From NCBI RefSeq assembly GCF_017848645.1, contig NZ_JAFEIF010000005.1, positions 1 to 64,000 on the forward strand: 64,000 bases of DNA, read 5' to 3'. Positions 59,754 to 64,000 of the stretch are shown here, one piece after another. The DNA is from Limnohabitans sp. (GTDB lineage Bacteria > Pseudomonadota > Gammaproteobacteria > Burkholderiales > Burkholderiaceae_C). Every line of letters starts with the position of its first letter. Positions within the stretch are counted from its first letter, which is position 1. Made by a program: the position numbers and the translations under genes. A model generated the notes under the pieces. It searched no databases. It was not told the origin of the DNA and worked only from the letters and a program-made list of their open reading frames with translations.

Positions 59754-62495
59754 CTAGGACTTATTTATGACAGCCGCATCCAACTGCTGCCCCACACCCA
59801 TCCCATCCACGTTTTTGAACACCATCGCAAACAAAGCCTTGCCCTCGCTACGTTCCGCCCACACCTTGCCCACTTCCCCTTTTTCGATTTCTTTGGCCAT
59901 GCCGCTGATGTGGCTGCCTTTGTATTCGACCACCAGCACACGGCCGTCGGTGAGTTCGCAAACAAAGTCGGGGTAAAAGCGGCCGCTGGATGTGGGTAGC
60001 CAGAAACCCGCCACAGGGTCGGAGTCAAGGTTGCGCACCCAGCGTTTGACCTTGGCATGTTCGTCAATGGCCAGCGCGCAGCGCCATTCTTCGCCGCCGT
60101 CTTCCAAGTCGGCGGGCACGGGGTAGTAGTGCTTGCTGAACTTGAACTTGCCCCGGTACAGCTTGTTAGCGGGCACCGGGTAGCGGTTGGCTTCAAACAC
60201 AAAAGCAATCTGGGGTGTGGTCTCCAGCGCCCAGCCACCGTCCAGCACCAGTTGGGTGAAGGTGGTCTTGGCTGCTTTGTCGCGCAATTCTTCAATCTTG
60301 AGGGCAATCTTTTGCATCAAGGGATATTGGTGGCGCGCCAGCTGGGCCAGGGGAATGCGCTGGTCGTTGATCAGGTTTCGCACCGTGGCCAGTACAAAGG
60401 CGCGCAGGTGGGCGGGCAGCACATCACGCGCCACATTGCGCAAAGGGTGTTGCAACTCAGCCGCAAGCCAGCGGGCCAGGTCATCCTCGCTGATGGTGGT
60501 GCTCACAGCATCCAGCGGCAACTGCTCGGCATCGCCTTTGCCCACACGCAGGCGCGTGCCGTCCAGGTAAACCTCCCAAAGCGTGCCTTGTTCGGCCATG
60601 TGAAAGCCAGCCAATGACACCGGTTCTGCCAACAGGTTCAAGTCCAATTCTTCGGTGACGGATTCGCGCTCCAGCAGTTGCAGTTCACCTTGCTCGCCCG
60701 CAGGTCGGTAGGCCAGGCGAGGCACCAAGGCAAACACCTCACCCCGGTTGCAAGGGGCCAATGCACCTTGCACCACGGCGTTGTGGCGCTCAACGCTTTG
60801 GCTCAGTTGTTCTTTTGGTTTGCCGCGCAGCAATGCGGCCAAGTCTTGCGCCACCGCATCAGGCATAGCGCCCCGCCACTGAATGAGTTGGCGCTTGCCA
60901 TCGGTGCTCACGCTGGCTTGGCCTTGGTCAATCGCCGCTTGCACTTGCGCAGGCAGCGGTTTGTCGGCGGGTACATCCACTTGCAAAGTAGGCAGAGCCA
61001 CCTGTTGCGCCACGGTGGCAAACAACGGTCCGTCGTCTTGTCCATCGCTCCATGCAAAGGGCAACTGCGGCGCGATCATGGCCGACATGTCTAGCGGGTC
61101 AAAGCCCATGCCATCGATCAGGCGGTCGGCCAACGCGTTGGCGGCCAGACCGGTGTCTGATTCGGTCACATGGGCATAAGCCTTGTTGAGCGCAGCGCGG
61201 CTGCGTTTTTTGGCATAAGGCATGCGCAGCACACGGCCCAGCAACTGCTCGATGGCGGTGGCCGAGCGGATCGACTGCACCGAACACAGGATGTAAGCAA
61301 ATGGGCAATCCCACCCCTCGCGCAAAGCCTGCACGGTGATGATGTAACGCACCGTGCAATCACGGGCTGCCAGGTCCAGGCCCTCCAGCTCGCGCTGTGT
61401 GCCGGTGGCGATCTTGATCTGGTCTTCGGGAATGTGCAGCTGCTCCACCAAATGCTGACGCAACGCGTCGGCGTTCACCGGGTCAGTGCTGTTTTGAGCT
61501 TGCAGCAACACGATGGGGCGGATGTAGTCACCTGTGGCCGCTTCTTCTTGCTGGGCTTCGGCCTCCAGCAAGCGCTGGTTTTGCACCGCATCAAACACCG
61601 CCGCCTGCCAGCCCCGGGTGTGCTCGATCAGGGCAATCGGCATCTTGATCATGTCCTCGGCCTGCAGCTGTTGGGCCGACACATGGAACAGCATATTCGT
61701 GCGTTTGGGCACAGGGGTGGCCGTCAGCTCCAGAATCAAACAAGGGTTCAAGCGCTTGAGCGCCTCAAAGCTGCGCTCAGTCTTGGTGTTGTGCGCTTCG
61801 TCCACGATCACATAAGGCTGGTGCAAAGCCAGCCAGTTGGCCAGGCTCCAGCGTGGCTGGCCCACAAAGCGTGCCAGCATCTCGCGCCCGGCTTTGTCGC
61901 TGGCCGCGTCTTCGGCGGTGACCACCGCATCAGGCAAGTCATTGAGCACTTGCAGGCGTGCGGCAGGCACACCCTTGAAGTGCGGCTCAAACTTTTCGCT
62001 GAACGAATACACGTTGCGCTGGTCGGTGTCTTCCACCCGAAAGCTTTGGATCGTGGCCACGACCACAACAGCCCGCTGCGCATAGTCTTGCGGCGACAGC
62101 GTGGCCAGTTCATCCAATTCACACACGCGCACATCGTCGCCCACGCCTTGCGCCAACGCTTGGCGAAACGGGTGGCCTGGCGTGCGCAGAGCATTCAGTG
62201 TTTGGCTGCGGATAGTGTCTGATGGCACCAGCCACAGCACCAAAGGCTTGGCCAGATTGGTAGGCCATTCCCGCGCCATGCGGCCAATGGCTTCAGAGGC
62301 CATCAGTGTTTTGCCGCCACCCGTGGGGATGCGCAGGCACACGCAAGGCACTTCGCCAAACGGTTCGGCGTTGTAGCCATAACCGGTTTGGGCTTCAAAC
62401 GCCAAGCGCGGGCCCTTCAGGCGGGCGGCGCGGAGGTATTTGTCCAGCTCGTCGAGTGACTGCTGCTGGTAACGCTTGAGGGTCAACAAGGCCAT
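59754..62495 (-). CDS. DEAD/DEAH-box helicase, type III restriction (Res) subunit-like
   Basis: RIPTGGGKTLMASEAI, VDEAHNTKTERS, ELTATPVPKR, LLGRVLRMPYAKKR, C-terminal PDFVCELTDGRVLVVEYKG (PD-(D/E)xK-like). Confidence 0.92.
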   Translation of the reverse strand: MALLTLKRYQQQSLDELDKYLRAARLKGPRLAFEAQTGYGYNAEPFGEVPCVCLRIPTGGGKTLMASEAIGRMAREWPTNLAKPLVLWLVPSDTIRSQTLNALRTPGHPFRQALAQGVGDDVRVCELDELATLSPQDYAQRAVVVVATIQSFRVEDTDQRNVYSFSEKFEPHFKGVPAARLQVLNDLPDAVVTAEDAASDKAGREMLARFVGQPRWSLANWLALHQPYVIVDEAHNTKTERSFEALKRLNPCLILELTATPVPKRTNMLFHVSAQQLQAEDMIKMPIALIEHTRGWQAAVFDAVQNQRLLEAEAQQEEAATGDYIRPIVLLQAQNSTDPVNADALRQHLVEQLHIPEDQIKIATGTQRELEGLDLAARDCTVRYIITVQALREGWDCPFAYILCSVQSIRSATAIEQLLGRVLRMPYAKKRSRAALNKAYAHVTESDTGLAANALADRLIDGMGFDPLDMSAMIAPQLPFAWSDGQDDGPLFATVAQQVALPTLQVDVPADKPLPAQVQAAIDQGQASVSTDGKRQLIQWRGAMPDAVAQDLAALLRGKPKEQLSQSVERHNAVVQGALAPCNRGEVFALVPRLAYRPAGEQGELQLLERESVTEELDLNLLAEPVSLAGFHMAEQGTLWEVYLDGTRLRVGKGDAEQLPLDAVSTTISEDDLARWLAAELQHPLRNVARDVLPAHLRAFVLATVRNLINDQRIPLAQLARHQYPLMQKIALKIEELRDKAAKTTFTQLVLDGGWALETTPQIAFVFEANRYPVPANKLYRGKFKFSKHYYPVPADLEDGGEEWRCALAIDEHAKVKRWVRNLDSDPVAGFWLPTSSGRFYPDFVCELTDGRVLVVEYKGSHISGMAKEIEKGEVGKVWAERSEGKALFAMVFKNVDGMGVGQQLDAAVINKS

Positions 62496-62552
62496 CGTGG
62501 GCTCCCTGGGTTTTGTTTTATGTGTTGGGCGTGTTCAAGTCGTTGCAGCGCA

Positions 62553-64000
62553 TCAACGCGGCACTGCGTGCGGCAACTGCTTGAAGCTGATGCCTTCGGC
62601 CTTCAGCCGTGCATCGCCCAAGCGGCAGGCTTCGCCATAGATGACCTTGGGGCCGTCATGACCACACAGATCGTTCAAGGCATGAAGCACCGCCGTGGTC
62701 AGCACGTTGCCGCTGGCTGGGCGTCGGTCGCCCAAGATGCCGTTGAACAGCAGGTAATAAGCCGTGCCCTCGTGCACACCCAGCAGCGGCAGCGGGCCAC
62801 TGGCCGCTTGCGCCGGGAGGGCTGTGCCGGTTTCGCGCATCCAGATGAAAGCTGCCAGGTCGGCAAAGCGCACCTCGGGGTGGATATCGCCTTGCTCGTC
62901 AAACAGCGGTGCGCCCAGTTGCAGCAGCTGGAAACCGCCACCGCCTTGCCAGCCCACGGCGGCGCTGATGCCGCCTTGTTCGCCGTCGATCACTTTTTGC
63001 AAGCGAGGTGTGCAATGTGTGGTGGCGTGTTCGCCCATTTCAATGCCGATCCAGCGACGCCCCATTTTGTGGGCGACTGCGGCGGTGGTGCCGCTGCCGA
63101 GGAAGCTGTCGAGGACGAGGTCGCCGGGGTTTGTGGCGATGTGAATTATTCGTTGCAGCAAACGCTCGGGTTTCGGCGTGCCAAAAGTGGAATCAGTACC
63201 GAAAAGTGCTTGGATCTCTTTTTTGGACTCGTCGGTATGTCCTGCTTCATCGTGTGACCACCAAGTGTTTGGAACGATTGGGGGCGCATCGTCTAGGTAT
63301 TGTTTAAACGATGGTGCACCATCACCATTTTTGCCAAAGTAAGCTTTTCCATTTGAGACCATATCAAGCCATTGAGGTTCGGTACGGGACCAACAACGGC
63401 CAGGTGGTGGGTGCCTGACGCTTCCTTTGGCTGTAATGATTGGATAGCTGAGATTGGCTCGAATATTTGGAGCATCCCAAGGGATCGCCCGCCAAGGTCC
63501 TCGTGGGTCATTGTCTGGATTAGAGAATTGCTTCTCTTGGGCGCTAGTTCGTTGTAAGCGGTTTCGGGTCAGCTTCCAGTTATCGGGGTTTTGTGCGTAG
63601 CAGTGGATGAAATTGTGAGAAATCGAAATTGCTGTGTCGCTTGATCGTGAGTAACGACTTTGCCAGACTATGGTGGCGATGAAGCGCTTGCGCCCAAACA
63701 CCTCATCCATCATCACCTTGAGGTAATGCCCTTCGTTGTCGTCGATGGTCACCCAGATCGAGCCGTCTTCGCGGAGCAAGTCGCGCAAGACCTGCAAACG
63801 CGGCAGCATCATGCTCAACCACTGGCTGTGTTCCAGGTTGTCGTCGTAATGCTCAAACGCGCTTTTGGTGTTGTACGGCGGGTCAATGAAGATGCACTTG
63901 ACCTGCCCCCGGTAAAACGGCAGCAGGGCCTTGAGGGCTTGCAGGTTGTCGCCCTGAATGAGCAGGTTGTCCCGCGCAGAGGTGGCATCGCCAAAAACGC
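62553..64000 (-). CDS. Type III site-specific DNA-methyltransferase (Mod), N-terminus beyond window
   Basis: Minus-strand reading frame open to the edge: FGDATSARDNLLIQGDNLQALKALLPFYRGQVKCIFIDPPYNTKSAFEHYDDNLEHSQWLSMM..., then DSFLGSGTTAAVAHKMGRRWIGIEMGEHA. Confidence 0.92.
   Translation of the reverse strand, partial: VFGDATSARDNLLIQGDNLQALKALLPFYRGQVKCIFIDPPYNTKSAFEHYDDNLEHSQWLSMMLPRLQVLRDLLREDGSIWVTIDDNEGHYLKVMMDEVFGRKRFIATIVWQSRYSRSSDTAISISHNFIHCYAQNPDNWKLTRNRLQRTSAQEKQFSNPDNDPRGPWRAIPWDAPNIRANLSYPIITAKGSVRHPPPGRCWSRTEPQWLDMVSNGKAYFGKNGDGAPSFKQYLDDAPPIVPNTWWSHDEAGHTDESKKEIQALFGTDSTFGTPKPERLLQRIIHIATNPGDLVLDSFLGSGTTAAVAHKMGRRWIGIEMGEHATTHCTPRLQKVIDGEQGGISAAVGWQGGGGFQLLQLGAPLFDEQGDIHPEVRFADLAAFIWMRETGTALPAQAASGPLPLLGVHEGTAYYLLFNGILGDRRPASGNVLTTAVLHALNDLCGHDGPKVIYGEACRLGDARLKAEGISFKQLPHAVPR

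Overview
This 64 kb, GC-rich window looks like a chromosomal segment from a Burkholderiales/Comamonadaceae-type betaproteobacterium (inferred from gene content and order). Most of it is dense housekeeping sequence: lspA-ileS-ribF, rpmB-rpmG, trxB, ftsK-lolA-rarA, livHMGF, cysM, galU, valS, pth-rplY-prs-tRNA-Gln-ispE-lolB, mutM-mutY, glmU and glmS. Accessory or noteworthy regions: (1) a brnTA toxin-antitoxin pair; (2) a putatively exported minimal ATP-dependent DNA ligase (LigE-like); (3) a rubrerythrin / HdrD-GlpC-like Fe-S protein / DUF3501 cassette preceded by a perfect FNR-type box (TTGAT-N4-ATCAA); (4) an AT-richer island between glmU and Lrp-glmS with an exosortase-H-type locus, two IPTL-CTERM-like substrates, a decayed glmU 3' copy and a decayed Phd/YefM-like antitoxin; (5) the edge of a type III restriction-modification locus followed by an uncharacterised DUF1828-type gene pair. 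At small scale I found long imperfect palindromes with unrelated stems but shared loop sequence (around CGCTTCGC) after the stop codons of lspA, an acyl-CoA dehydrogenase gene and trxB. A related-looking palindrome of 22/23 matching arm bases sits in frame inside valS and adds about 40 residues. All calls come from reading sequence and the ORF track; no database search was run.
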